A stretch of DNA of 51,014 nt from Candidatus Brevifilum fermentans (GCA_945877125.1 CAMCQT010000020.1:1-51014), one strand, 5' to 3'; positions 1 through 9,392 are shown, numbered from the stretch's first letter. Translations and numbers: made by a program. Notes: generated by a model from the sequence alone, not told the origin.

Positions 1-207
1 TGAGATTTTTGTGTCCATTGGAATGTTCGAGCTAGGTCTTCCGATGTCGAAAGAAGCCAATTCGTAGCGGAGCATTTGCGTGGAGAAACTGCCCGCTTGT
101 ACCGCCTGCCAGATGCGCAGACCTATATCGAGATTCCAGATTGCGAAACCCAAAATGATAATGCTTATAAAAAGTGTGATCCAAATCAATGTTTTTTTTA
201 GGGTCAT
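1..207 (-). CDS. N-terminus of a membrane-anchored protein of unknown function (partial)
   Basis: An open minus-strand frame starts at an ATG (207..205) and runs off the left edge of the window without a stop, giving 69 codons. The N-terminus is basic (MTLKK) and is followed by a hydrophobic stretch at about residues 7-23. This fits a signal anchor or uncleaved signal peptide with the rest of the protein outside the membrane. No Shine-Dalgarno sequence is obvious. The visible part is too short to assign a family. The opposite-strand reading frame over the same bases has no ribosome site or recognisable protein and is treated as a shadow. The gene is divergent from the DUF1786 gene at 310. Confidence 0.55.
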   Translation of the reverse strand, partial: MTLKKTLIWITLFISIIILGFAIWNLDIGLRIWQAVQAGSFSTQMLRYELASFDIGRPSSNIPMDTKIS

Positions 208-309
208 GGTTGTGGGTGTTTTTTTATTTTACCTTAACTCGATTACGGCATTTGGTAAACCAAATATGGAGGTAAACTATATAAAATAAATATCACAGGA
301 TTTGACTTT

Positions 310-1518
310 ATGAAAATCTTATCGGTAGACATTGGCACGGGCACGCAGGATATTTTTCTTTATGATTCAAATCTCGATATCGAGAACGGATTCAAACTTG
401 TTTTGCCATCTCCAACGATGATGGTTCATCGCCGCCTCAAGCAGATGATTCTCGCTTCGCGTCCTACCCCTATCCTGTTGACTGGACATCAAATGGGGGG
501 CGGTCCCTCGGCATGGGCCATCGAAGAAGTTGCGCGCGCGGGGATTCCAGTTTACATGACGCCCAACGCCGCAACAACGATCAACGATGAATTGGATAAG
601 GTGGAGAAACTGGGGATAAAGATCGTTTCGGAAGAAGAAAGTAAAAAGCTTGCCCTGAGCAGTGTCGAAGGGTTAGAAGTAAAAAGTATCGAGTTGAAAG
701 ACTTCGACTTTGAATTGATCTCCAAAACTTTTGCGGATTACGGCGTTTCGTTGGGTGATCTGGCGGCGGTAGCTGTGGGGGTCTTTGACCATGGCAATGC
801 GCCGGCGGGGGTTTCAGACAGGCAATTCAGGTTTGATTATTTGGATGAAAGAATCAAGGCGAAGAATTCACTTTCTGCGTTTGCTTATCTTTCAAACGAT
901 ATTCCAAAAATGATGACGCGCTTGCAGTCTGTTGCGGATTCGGCGGGCGGGCTGCCTTGTCCGCTGGTGGTGATGGATACTGCGCCCGCGGCAATTTTAG
1001 GCGCGAACTTTGACCCAGCGGTTGCGAAACGTGAACGCAAAATTATTGTCAATGTGGGGAATTTTCATACGCTGGCTTTTCGTTTGGGAGGTGGGGGAAT
1101 CGAGGGAGTATTCGAGCATCACACTGGCGAGATCGACCTGCCCAAACTGGAAAACTACATTCGCGCGTTGGCTGATGGTTCGTTGAAACATCAGGATATT
1201 TTTGATGATATGGGACACGGTGCGCTGGTGTATGGGAAAAACCCATTTGAGTTTGGAAAGGATGATTTTGATGTGGTGGTGACGGGACCAAGGCGTTTGA
1301 TGTTCCAGACCGCAGACCGTGGACCGCAGACCGAAAGCCACCGTCCATTGTCCACGGTCCTTCGTCCGTACTTTGCCGCTCCCTTTGGGGACATGATGAT
1401 CGCGGGCTGTTTTGGGCTTTTGGCGGCCACAGCGGAGATTATGCCGGACGTGACGGAACCAGTTTTCGGGTCGCTGCGAGGCGAGGGCAAATACGGAGTC
1501 GCTCCGTGGGATGCGTGA
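310..1518 (+). CDS. DUF1786 family protein (annotated in databases as putative pyruvate formate-lyase activating enzyme)
   Basis: The 402-residue protein opens with MKILSVDIGTGTQDI, a glycine-rich phosphate-binding turn like those of the actin/hexokinase/Hsp70 (ASKHA) fold, and carries the GHQMGGGPSAWAI and YFAAPFGDMM blocks typical of DUF1786. There is no radical-SAM CxxxCxxC motif, so the 'pyruvate formate-lyase activating enzyme' label used for this family is not supported by the sequence. The true biochemical role is unknown to me. Family members often sit near radical-SAM or glycyl-radical genes; here the next gene is glmS, 130 bases downstream. About 20 extra residues between GPRR and YFAAPFGD are encoded by a palindromic repeat (see the repeat at 1315). 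Confidence 0.8.
   Translation: MKILSVDIGTGTQDIFLYDSNLDIENGFKLVLPSPTMMVHRRLKQMILASRPTPILLTGHQMGGGPSAWAIEEVARAGIPVYMTPNAATTINDELDKVEKLGIKIVSEEESKKLALSSVEGLEVKSIELKDFDFELISKTFADYGVSLGDLAAVAVGVFDHGNAPAGVSDRQFRFDYLDERIKAKNSLSAFAYLSNDIPKMMTRLQSVADSAGGLPCPLVVMDTAPAAILGANFDPAVAKRERKIIVNVGNFHTLAFRLGGGGIEGVFEHHTGEIDLPKLENYIRALADGSLKHQDIFDDMGHGALVYGKNPFEFGKDDFDVVVTGPRRLMFQTADRGPQTESHRPLSTVLRPYFAAPFGDMMIAGCFGLLAATAEIMPDVTEPVFGSLRGEGKYGVAPWDA
1315..1359. repeat. Palindromic repeat inside a coding sequence
   Basis: Ten-base inverted arms GACCGTGGAC (1315-1324) and GTCCACGGTC (1350-1359) lie within the DUF1786 gene. The surrounding stretch, about 1306-1367, is built from reiterated GACCG(C/T)(A/G)GACC-like units and reads in frame as a low-complexity peptide between conserved blocks. 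Its base pattern resembles dispersed intergenic repeats rather than the neighbouring codons. Confidence 0.75.
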
Positions 1519-1600
1519 CAATTCACAATTGAATTTATGCAAAATGTTAGTATCCCTTTTGTTTGGCAAAGATATAATCCAGAGACAAAATAATTCATCG

Positions 1601-1629
1601 GTAGGTGCGACGCATTGCGTCGCCCCTAC
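1601..1629. repeat. Short dispersed palindrome upstream of glmS
   Basis: The core GCGACGCATTGCGTCGC (1607-1623) has two 8-base arms around one central base and is flanked by GTAG and CCCTAC. It lies between the DUF1786 stop and the glmS ribosome site. No U-run follows, so I treat it as a repeat and not a terminator. Confidence 0.7.
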
Positions 1630-1648
1630 AACCATAGGAGAATAAAAT

Positions 1649-3436
1649 ATGTGTGGAATTTTTGGCTACGTTACGAATAAAGAAGAAGCTCTTGGACCTA
1701 TTTTGATTGCCGCAGCAGAGAGATTAACCTACCGTGGATATGACTCGGTTGGCGCGGCGACGTTGAACAGCGGGAAGATCGATCTGCGAAAAGATGTGGG
1801 CAAGGTGGATTCGGTGGCGGCGAAATATAACATCGCGGAGATGCGCGGACAGCGTGGAATTACCCAGTTAAGATGGGCGACGTTTGGGGAGCCGTCGCAA
1901 GTTAATAGCCAGCCGCATTTGGATTCAAATGGTGACATGGTTGGCGCACATAATGGCAACGTGGTGAATAACGTTGAATTGCGTTTGGAATTTATGGCGG
2001 AGGGCATGACTGTCCGTTCGCAGAATGATGGCGAGACATGTGTGCACGCGGTGGAGAGATATATCAGCCGCGGATATGAATTCATTGATGCGATCCGTTT
2101 GGCATATGGCGATCTGCAAGGTGATTATGCTTTTGTGATTGGGCGCGCGAATGATGACAAGTTATACGCGTTCAAAAAAGGTTCGGGCATGGTGATCGGT
2201 ATCGGCGATGGCTTCACTTGTCTTTCGTCTGACCTGCCTTCGATATTGCCGCTCACCCGCGAAGTCATCCGCCCGCAGGATGGGGAGATCGTGACGCTGT
2301 GGGCAGACCGCGTGGAAGTGCGCTCTGTCAAAGATGGAAAAATAATTCAACGAATGCCAGAAACAGTTACGGAGTCGATGGATGCGGTGCAGAAGGGCGG
2401 GTATCCGCATTTTATGTTGAAAGAAATCCACGAGCAGGCACAAGTCGCCCGTGAGTTAATCCACTTGCTGGATGGCAGTCCCGATGTGCAGCCGTTGGTC
2501 GAGAAGATGAAGAATGCGCGTCATCTGTATTTGATCGGATGCGGCACGAGTTATCATGCGGCAGCGGTGGGTTCAGTGTACATCGCGCAACTGGCGGGGC
2601 TGACGGCGATCCCTGTGCTTGCGCCGCAGTTCATCGCGCAATACGCGCCCGCGGTTGGGTATGAAGACGTGGGAATTTTTGTCAGCCAATCGGGCGAGAC
2701 CAAGGATGTGCTCAACGCGTTGGAAGCCGCCGAGAAGCGCGGCATGGCTTGTTTTGGATTGGCGAACGTGGTGGGCTCAACGTTGACGAAGGCGACTTCG
2801 TTCTGCCTACCCTTGTGCTGCGGATACGAAATCAGCGTGCCCGCCACGAAGACATTTACCAACCAGGTCGTGACGTTCCTGTATCTGGCGTATCGACTCG
2901 CGGGAAAAGATACGAGCGAACTTTTGCGTATCCCCGAGTTGATGGAGCAGACGATCGAGATGGTCGGACCGCAGATCGAAGCGATTGCGAAAGAAATCAA
3001 CGAGTGGAACGACATGTATTGTCTCGGCTACGGTGCGACCTATCCGATCGCTTTGGAAGGCGCGTTGAAATTAAAAGAAATTACGTACGCCCATTGCGAA
3101 GGGATGCTCTCGACCGAGTTCAAACACGGACCGCTCTCCGCGGTGAGCAAGGGGTTCCCGATTGTCTTTGTCGCGGGACCCAACGATGTGCCGCTCATCA
3201 TCAGCGGCATCAACGAAGTCAAAGTCCGCGGCGCACGGACGATCACCATCGCCGAGGAGGACTCCCGCCTGCGCGCCAACGGCGATGATCTGGTGGTCAT
3301 CCCCAAGTCAGATGCGCAGATCAGCGCATTGTTGGGAGTGCTGCCATTGCAGTTGCTCTCGTATCACATGAGTGTGTTGCGCGGGTTTGATCCTGATTTC
3401 CCGAGGAATTTGAGTAAGACGCTGACGGTGGATTAG
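1649..3436 (+). CDS. glmS: Glutamine--fructose-6-phosphate aminotransferase (isomerizing)
   Basis: GlmS converts fructose-6-phosphate and glutamine into glucosamine-6-phosphate, the entry step to UDP-GlcNAc for peptidoglycan and other glycans. The N-terminal MCGIFGYV gives the Ntn-type catalytic Cys2 of the glutaminase domain, followed by LRWATFG and HNGNVVNN substrate-binding blocks. Two SIS sugar-isomerase domains follow; CGTSYHAA and SQSGETKD mark the first. The C-terminus PRNLSKTLTVD matches the conserved catalytic tail, including its lysine. The length of 595 residues is slightly below the usual ~610. A ribosome site AGGAG lies just upstream of the ATG. UDP-GlcNAc is also the substrate of the wecB/wecC pair near the right end of the window. 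No glmS ribozyme was recognised in the 130-base leader. Confidence 0.97.
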   Translation: MCGIFGYVTNKEEALGPILIAAAERLTYRGYDSVGAATLNSGKIDLRKDVGKVDSVAAKYNIAEMRGQRGITQLRWATFGEPSQVNSQPHLDSNGDMVGAHNGNVVNNVELRLEFMAEGMTVRSQNDGETCVHAVERYISRGYEFIDAIRLAYGDLQGDYAFVIGRANDDKLYAFKKGSGMVIGIGDGFTCLSSDLPSILPLTREVIRPQDGEIVTLWADRVEVRSVKDGKIIQRMPETVTESMDAVQKGGYPHFMLKEIHEQAQVARELIHLLDGSPDVQPLVEKMKNARHLYLIGCGTSYHAAAVGSVYIAQLAGLTAIPVLAPQFIAQYAPAVGYEDVGIFVSQSGETKDVLNALEAAEKRGMACFGLANVVGSTLTKATSFCLPLCCGYEISVPATKTFTNQVVTFLYLAYRLAGKDTSELLRIPELMEQTIEMVGPQIEAIAKEINEWNDMYCLGYGATYPIALEGALKLKEITYAHCEGMLSTEFKHGPLSAVSKGFPIVFVAGPNDVPLIISGINEVKVRGARTITIAEEDSRLRANGDDLVVIPKSDAQISALLGVLPLQLLSYHMSVLRGFDPDFPRNLSKTLTVD

Positions 3437-3503
3437 GTAAACGGACTTTGTAACGGATTCACGGATAGCAAACGGATTTCGATTTAGCATGTCCGTTTGA
3501 ACT

Positions 3504-3541
3504 ACCCCCCCGCCCTTCTCATTTTGGAAGGGCGGGGGGGT
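3504..3541. other. Strong GC-rich hairpin
   Basis: A 15-base-pair perfect stem (3504-3518 with 3527-3541) and an 8-base loop follow glmS. It has no T-run on either strand, so simple intrinsic termination is doubtful. It may be a decayed repeat or a 3'-end stabilising structure. Confidence 0.7.
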
Positions 3542-3593
3542 GCGTGATGGCTGTGGTGATTGTCTAAAGCCAGATTTTGTTGCAAGACGGTTT

Positions 3594-3631
3594 TAGCCCC
3601 TCCCCTTTAGGGGAGGCGGGGGAGAGGGCAG
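3594..3631. repeat. Fragment of the CCCTC/GAGGG dispersed repeat
   Basis: The CCCCTCCCCTTTAGGGGAGG segment followed by CGGGGGAGAGGGC resembles the repeats at 20113, 29336 and 37925, which share CCCTTCCCC/GGGGAAGGG and CTCTCC/GGAGAG palindromes. It lies between the convergent glmS and pgm genes. Confidence 0.6.
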
Positions 3632-3645
3632 TTGCTTGAACGATA

Positions 3646-3688
3646 AATCAAAACAGGACTGTGATTGAAACACAGTCCTGTTTTGATT
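3646..3688 (-). terminator. Intrinsic terminator of pgm
   Basis: An 18-base-pair perfect stem (3646-3663 with 3671-3688) with a 7-base loop starts 13 bases after the pgm stop. The minus-strand 3' arm ends in TTTTGATTT. The same structure could also act on plus-strand transcripts from glmS. Confidence 0.7.
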
Positions 3689-3700
3689 CCGGTTCGATCT

Positions 3701-5338
<1,638 letters not shown>

Positions 5339-5505
5339 GGTATCCTCCAGTACAAAGTGTTTTTCCTATTATAGCAAGATAAAATTCAGATGACTGAAAT
5401 ACTTATCGTATAATTGAATTTACATCTGTTTGGGTGTGAGGCAATAACTTTTTCTGGATATAGCACGTTAGTCCCCCATCAGATAACTCAGTTTTGGAGA
5501 TATAT

Positions 5506-6351
5506 ATGAATCGCTTAAGATTTCTGCACATACCTAAGACAGCCGGAAGTACTTTTACTGGCTGTCTTGCATATCAATATTTCGGAAAAAGACATTTTAG
5601 TTTTACGGGACACTACCAAGCTGATATCAACCGGTTTATGAGTCTTTCTACATCGAAGAAGCAAAAGATTGCATTGTTTACAGGGCATGCACCGATTTTG
5701 ACAGGCATCGATATAGCAGACAACGCCAAAACGATTACATTTTTGCGAGAGCCAGTTAGCCGTGTCAAATCTTTTATCCAACATATCGCTGAAGGGAAAT
5801 CCCCGGAATACCTGACAGGTCCCTTTGATTTAGATCAATTTTTAGAGAGTGGGATTGCAGATTTATCAAACTTACAGACCCGAATGCTGATTAACAAAGG
5901 GTCTTTTATTTCGCGATCATTAATGGATACAATTTCAAAATCAGAAGCAAGAGATATGGCACTCTACAATCTATTTAATAGTGTTTCAGAGTTTGGAATT
6001 CAGGAATACTTTGATGAAAGCCTGGTTCTTTTTGCCAGATCACTAAACTGGTCAATCCCATATTACATATCCGTCAATAAAAAGAATACCAAGCGTTTGG
6101 TTGAGTTTAAACAACGACACCTTGATAGGATTGCGGAATTAAACTCAATAGATACTGAATTATATATTGCCGCAAAGGTGAAATTTTTGAGCATCATTGA
6201 GTGTGCTGATTTTGACAATGTAACACTTAATAAATTGAAACAAAATAATTCATCCGTATCTCCTCGTAATTCTATTTTGAATACACGGCATGTGTTATTT
6301 AGACTTAGACGACGAATATGGAAGTTCTACGAGGTTGCCCCGTCTTCGTGA
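5506..6351 (+). CDS. Sulfotransferase family 2-like protein
   Basis: The N-terminal FLHIPKTAGST matches the 5'-phosphosulfate-binding loop of PAPS-dependent sulfotransferases, with the invariant Lys-Thr-Ala-Gly-Ser/Thr. FLREPVSRVKSF matches the 3'-phosphate-binding block. The protein would transfer sulfate from PAPS to a hydroxyl or amine of a carbohydrate or lipid; the acceptor cannot be inferred. The 281-residue length is normal. I chose ATG 5506 because GGAGA lies five bases upstream; an in-frame TTG at 5494 overlaps that site. The gene is clearly more AT-rich than pgm and the genes downstream of the lipoprotein, and it has no operon partners, which suggests recent acquisition. Confidence 0.82.
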   Translation: MNRLRFLHIPKTAGSTFTGCLAYQYFGKRHFSFTGHYQADINRFMSLSTSKKQKIALFTGHAPILTGIDIADNAKTITFLREPVSRVKSFIQHIAEGKSPEYLTGPFDLDQFLESGIADLSNLQTRMLINKGSFISRSLMDTISKSEARDMALYNLFNSVSEFGIQEYFDESLVLFARSLNWSIPYYISVNKKNTKRLVEFKQRHLDRIAELNSIDTELYIAAKVKFLSIIECADFDNVTLNKLKQNNSSVSPRNSILNTRHVLFRLRRRIWKFYEVAPSS

Positions 6352-6657
6352 GGAAATTGTCTGAGATAGCTAGGATAGACTGATGTTTTTGGTCTTTGAA
6401 CACGATATGTTTATATCCGTGCAAAAATATTTGGAAATTGGTTACAAATGATGTGACAAGTGTCTCCGTATGTGGCAACTGAGTAAGTTTTGTTTGGGGT
6501 GAGCGGAAAATATTTCCCAGATATTTATCATCTAAATCCTATTCTTCAAAAATAGACTCAGTCACTTCATTAATGCTATACTCGTTTTATCAAACGCATG
6601 GAAAAAAATTGCGTATCGATATAATTTTTGAGTTACCTATTTGGAAAGGAAATGAAA
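6352..6657. other. Intergenic stretch without a supported gene
   Basis: About 300 AT-rich bases separate the sulfotransferase from the lipoprotein. Reading frames here are short and lack ribosome sites. A TATAAT near 6619 could be the -10 box of the lipoprotein promoter, but I see no convincing -35 box. Confidence 0.5.
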
Positions 6658-7800
6658 ATGACAAAGCTGATCCGCCCGTTCCTTTTTTCTACAATGATTG
6701 CGTTAGTGCTGGTCTCCTGCTCTTTCTCCTCCAACGACACCCAAACTGCGATTGCGCAGGCAACCCCCACCCTGGCTGCAACGGTGATCGAACTCGCTGT
6801 GCAAACGAATGCACCAGCCCTTACAGCGGTGGGACAGGTCATTAAATATACCTATACCGTCAAGAATGCAGGCGCAGCCTCTGTGCCTGGACCCGTCACT
6901 GTAACCGGTGCGACCTGCCCGCCACTCAACACAGTGGGTAATTCGGATGCCGTATTTGACCCAAACGAAATACTCACCTGCGCATCTGAATACACCATCA
7001 CGCAAGTTGACCTGGATAGAGCCTCGGTAACCAGCATTGCCACAGCCATCGTGAACGGTATTAACTCGAACCCGGTCACAACTGCGGTTGTCAGTGCGCC
7101 GCCTGCGGTATTGAAACTAACCAAAACCGCCAACCCCGTCACCTATGACCGTGTCGGACTGACGATCACCTATATTTACGTTATCACCAACAGCGGCACC
7201 GCCACTCTGGGACCCGCTCAATTTGTAGTGACAGATACGGGAATCCCCACCCCCATCAATTGCGGAGAGGCGACTCTCACTCTCGCACCAAACGCCTTTG
7301 TGAGTTGTTCTGCCATCTATGCAGTTACCCAAGCTGATATGGACTCCGGCACCATCGCAACCAATGCAATCGCATCGGGCGGCGGCGTGGCAGCGTCACA
7401 ACCGGCGAACGCCACGATCACAAAAGGCGTTGTCGCTCAGTCAAATCCAAATTTCACCGCCGGGTCAACGATCAAACATCAAGTACTTCAAGGCGAATGG
7501 CTGTGGCAGATTGCCCGTTGTTATGGCGCCGACCCCAACGCAGTGATCGCCGCAAACCAACCAACCCCAGCCGAAATTTCGCCGAATACAACGGTCACCG
7601 TGCCAAATATTGGAAGCGCCGGGAAAATCTACGGGCCGCCCTGTATCGGCACGCACACGGTTCAATCCGGAGATACCTGGGCGTCCATCGCGCTGAAATA
7701 CAATGCAGACGCCGCCGTCCTGCAAATGGTTAACAAAAATATTTTGACAGTTGGGCAAGCGCTCACGGTACCTCTAAATTCTGCGGGTGTCATTAAATAA
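6658..7800 (+). CDS. Lipoprotein with DUF11-like repeats and two LysM domains
   Basis: The N-terminus has a basic start, a hydrophobic core and the lipobox LVSC, so it should be exported and lipid-anchored. Two DUF11-like beta-sandwich repeats follow, each with a '...TYTVKNAG' or 'TYIYVITNSG' strand and an 'ITQ.DLD' or 'VTQADMD' end. Two LysM modules finish the protein; one begins HQVLQGEWLWQIA and the other HTVQSGDTWASIA. LysM binds peptidoglycan or other GlcNAc polymers, so this is probably a cell-surface structural or adhesion protein. ATG 6658 was chosen because GAAAGGA lies seven bases upstream. An upstream in-frame ATG (6652) is too close to that site. Confidence 0.85.
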   Translation: MTKLIRPFLFSTMIALVLVSCSFSSNDTQTAIAQATPTLAATVIELAVQTNAPALTAVGQVIKYTYTVKNAGAASVPGPVTVTGATCPPLNTVGNSDAVFDPNEILTCASEYTITQVDLDRASVTSIATAIVNGINSNPVTTAVVSAPPAVLKLTKTANPVTYDRVGLTITYIYVITNSGTATLGPAQFVVTDTGIPTPINCGEATLTLAPNAFVSCSAIYAVTQADMDSGTIATNAIASGGGVAASQPANATITKGVVAQSNPNFTAGSTIKHQVLQGEWLWQIARCYGADPNAVIAANQPTPAEISPNTTVTVPNIGSAGKIYGPPCIGTHTVQSGDTWASIALKYNADAAVLQMVNKNILTVGQALTVPLNSAGVIK

Positions 7801-7846
7801 GCGACTGGTCATTTGGAATATGGATAATGAAGGTTGTAATTTCCTC

Positions 7847-7874
7847 TTGACATATAGATATTTATCTATATAAT
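7847..7874 (+). promoter_or_regulatory. Promoter with overlapping ArsR-type operator (arsR)
   Basis: A consensus -35 TTGACA (7847-7852) and -10 TATAAT (7869-7874) are separated by 16 bases. The spacer is filled by a 20-base near-perfect palindrome, ATATAGATA-TT-TATCTATAT (7852-7871), whose core is ATAGA-N6-TCTAT (7854-7869). A repressor bound here would occlude RNA polymerase. The same core recurs before arsM at 8258-8273 with the same register to the -10 box, so autoregulation by the adjacent ArsR protein is likely. Confidence 0.88.
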
Positions 7875-7895
7875 ATCAAATAGAAGATCGTCAAT

Positions 7896-8207
7896 ATGAA
7901 ATTTAACCCTGTCCTCTTTGCCAAAGCCATCTCTGATGAAACCCGTCAGAAGATTATGAACCTGTGTTGTTGCGCTTCACTTTCCGTCAACGAGATCGTG
8001 GAAAAGTTGGATGTCTCGCAGCCCACGGTTTCGCATCACCTTGCCATCTTGCGCGAAGCGGATCTGGTCACAGTCCGCGAGGAAGGCAAGCAAACTTTTT
8101 ATTCGCTCAATCAGGAAAACGTCGCCATTTGTTGCGGACAATTAATGATCAAGTTTGCGCCCGAAACCGTCACCACTGAAAACCTGTTGAAAATTATCAA
8201 GGCTTAA
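7896..8207 (+). CDS. ArsR/SmtB-family metalloregulatory repressor
   Basis: This 103-residue winged-helix protein should repress the arsenic module and release DNA when it binds arsenite or another thiophilic metalloid. The recognition helix region is VSQPTVSHHLAILREADLV, typical of ArsR. Cys24, Cys25 and Cys26 (NLCCCASL) lie where classical ArsR proteins have their CxC ligand pair before the DNA-binding helix. A second pair, Cys79-Cys80 (AICCGQ), lies near the C-terminus. Three consecutive cysteines at the first site is unusual compared with classical CVC. The ligand preference is inferred from these residues and from the neighbouring arsM. Confidence 0.9.
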   Translation: MKFNPVLFAKAISDETRQKIMNLCCCASLSVNEIVEKLDVSQPTVSHHLAILREADLVTVREEGKQTFYSLNQENVAICCGQLMIKFAPETVTTENLLKIIKA

Positions 8208-8209
8208 TC

Positions 8210-8247
8210 GGGACGAGTCTTCGGCCGAGACCTCGTCCCGTTTTTTT
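8210..8247 (+). terminator. Intrinsic terminator between arsR and arsM
   Basis: The 9-base arms CGGGACGAG (8210-8218) and CTCGTCCCG (8232-8240) enclose a further short GTCT/AGAC stem, and seven Ts follow at once. This uncouples arsM from arsR, which fits arsM having its own operator-promoter just downstream. Confidence 0.93.
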
Positions 8248-8257
8248 AGCAAAACAC

Positions 8258-8278
8258 ATAGACAAACTTCTATATAAG
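8258..8278 (+). promoter_or_regulatory. Second ArsR-type operator overlapping the arsM -10 box
   Basis: ATAGA-CAAACT-TCTAT (8258-8273) repeats the half-sites and spacing of the operator in the arsR promoter. The presumed -10 TATAAG (8273-8278) shares its first base with the operator's last base, exactly as TATAAT does at arsR. The -35 region is weak, so basal expression may be lower than that of arsR. Confidence 0.8.
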
Positions 8279-8291
8279 ACAAGGAGATAAA

Positions 8292-9098
8292 ATGACTCAA
8301 TCCCCCACACCCATCCATGAGACCGTTCGCGAGCATTACGCCGAGCGGATTAAAAGTTCTTCCGCATCCTGCTGCGGCTCGGATAGTTGTTGCAGTCCCG
8401 AAAGCAATCTCTACCCGTTAGATTTACTGACCACCGTTCCTTCGGATGTAGCCAGCACCAGCTACGGCTGCGGTGACCCGATCACGCTTGCCTCGCTGAC
8501 GTCTGGTCAGACCGTGCTTGACCTCGGCTCAGGCGCCGGACTTGATTGCATCCTTGCCGCACAAAAAGTCGGGGAGACAGGTCACGTCATCGGCGTGGAT
8601 ATGACGCCAGAAATGATCGAGCGAGCCCAAGCCAACGCGAAGCGAGTCAACTTGAAGAACGTCGAATTTCGACAGGGCTATCTCGAAAATCTGCCAGTGG
8701 AGAGCGGCTCCGTTGATGTGATCATCTCCAACTGTGTCATCAATCTTTCACCTGACAAGCAAAAAGTTTTCACCGAAGCCTTTCGTGTGCTTGCGTCGGG
8801 CGGCAAACTTGCAGTCTCTGATATTGTCACCGAAGGTCCGCTTCCTGAAGTCATCAAAAAAAGTCTGAGCGCGTGGGCGGGTTGTGTGGCGGGCGCGGTT
8901 GAAGCCGAAGATTATATCGGCATGATGAAATCGGTAGGCTTCACTGACATAGCCGTCACCCCTGTTTTCTTCGACAAGGAAACTATAGATGCCGTTCTTG
9001 CCGACATGGGCGAGGAATTTGATTTGCAAGGCATCGCGCGCGATGAGATATACAAAGCCGTCTATAGCGCAAAGATCACAGCTTACAAATCAGCGTAA
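8292..9098 (+). CDS. arsM: Arsenite S-adenosylmethionine methyltransferase
   Basis: ArsM methylates arsenite to mono-, di- and trimethylated forms, giving detoxification and volatile products. The SAM-binding motif is VLDLGSGAGLD. Three conserved arsenic-binding cysteines are visible: Cys60 (YGCGDP), Cys148 (SNCVINLS) and Cys198 (WAGCVAG), matching Cys72, Cys174 and Cys224 of characterised algal ArsM. The N-terminus has extra Cys pairs (Cys27-28 and Cys33-34), a common feature of bacterial ArsM that may help capture the metalloid. The 268-residue length is typical. AAGGAG lies five bases before the ATG. A strong hairpin terminator follows the gene. Confidence 0.96.
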   Translation: MTQSPTPIHETVREHYAERIKSSSASCCGSDSCCSPESNLYPLDLLTTVPSDVASTSYGCGDPITLASLTSGQTVLDLGSGAGLDCILAAQKVGETGHVIGVDMTPEMIERAQANAKRVNLKNVEFRQGYLENLPVESGSVDVIISNCVINLSPDKQKVFTEAFRVLASGGKLAVSDIVTEGPLPEVIKKSLSAWAGCVAGAVEAEDYIGMMKSVGFTDIAVTPVFFDKETIDAVLADMGEEFDLQGIARDEIYKAVYSAKITAYKSA

Positions 9099-9114
9099 GA
9101 CAGGCATTACCAAA

Positions 9115-9157
9115 TAAAAAAGTGACAGATACTTGCAAAAGTATCTGTCACTTTTTT
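9115..9157. terminator. Bidirectional terminator after arsM
   Basis: The stem AGTGACAGATACTT/AAGTATCTGTCACT (about 9121-9134 with 9139-9152) has a GCAA loop. It is flanked by an A-run on the left and a T-run on the right, so it can end both arsM (plus) and the dppA operon (minus). Confidence 0.9.
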
Positions 9158-9173
9158 ATTTAATATTTTGTCG

Positions 9174-9389
9174 TTATATTTTTTGAATATTCTTCGGATT
9201 AAAAACAGAAATATGTTTGACGCCGAGCATGGTTTGAAGTTCTTGATTCAACTCAACCCAGTAAAAACTGCGGTGCTCGGAGTACGGGTCTACTTTGAAG
9301 ACCACACCTTCGTACCAGCCTTCTTTTTCTCCGAACTTTGAATCAAGATAAATCTTGACCCGATCACCGATCTGAATGAGATTGCTCAT
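9174..9389 (-). CDS. Small hypothetical protein, possibly SH3-barrel-like
   Basis: The 71-residue protein reads MSNLIQIGDRVKIYLDSKFG at its start, then GWYEGVVFKVDPYSEHRSFYWVEL. The alternating beta pattern and 'GDRVKIY...GWYEGVV' spacing resemble small SH3/KOW-like barrels, but I do not recognise a named family. It is the last gene of a three-gene minus-strand run after the DppA-type peptidase and the two-TM protein, with only three bases between it and the gene before it. The tight spacing supports it being real and co-transcribed. Confidence 0.7.
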   Translation of the reverse strand: MSNLIQIGDRVKIYLDSKFGEKEGWYEGVVFKVDPYSEHRSFYWVELNQELQTMLGVKHISVFNPKNIQKI

Positions 9390-9392
9390 TAT

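Noticed and set aside
80-289. Plus-strand open frame of 69 codons at the left edge
   Set aside because: It lies opposite a minus-strand frame with a clear N-terminal hydrophobic segment, and it has no ribosome site and no recognisable protein pattern.
997-1635. Long minus-strand open frames opposite the DUF1786 gene
   Set aside because: They are shadows of a clearly conserved plus-strand gene, and their residues show no domain pattern.
1519-1648. glmS ribozyme in the glmS leader
   Set aside because: The 130-base leader holds only a short repeat and lacks recognisable ribozyme core sequence.
3504-3541. GC-rich 15-bp hairpin considered as the glmS terminator
   Set aside because: No T-run on either strand; listed only as a hairpin.
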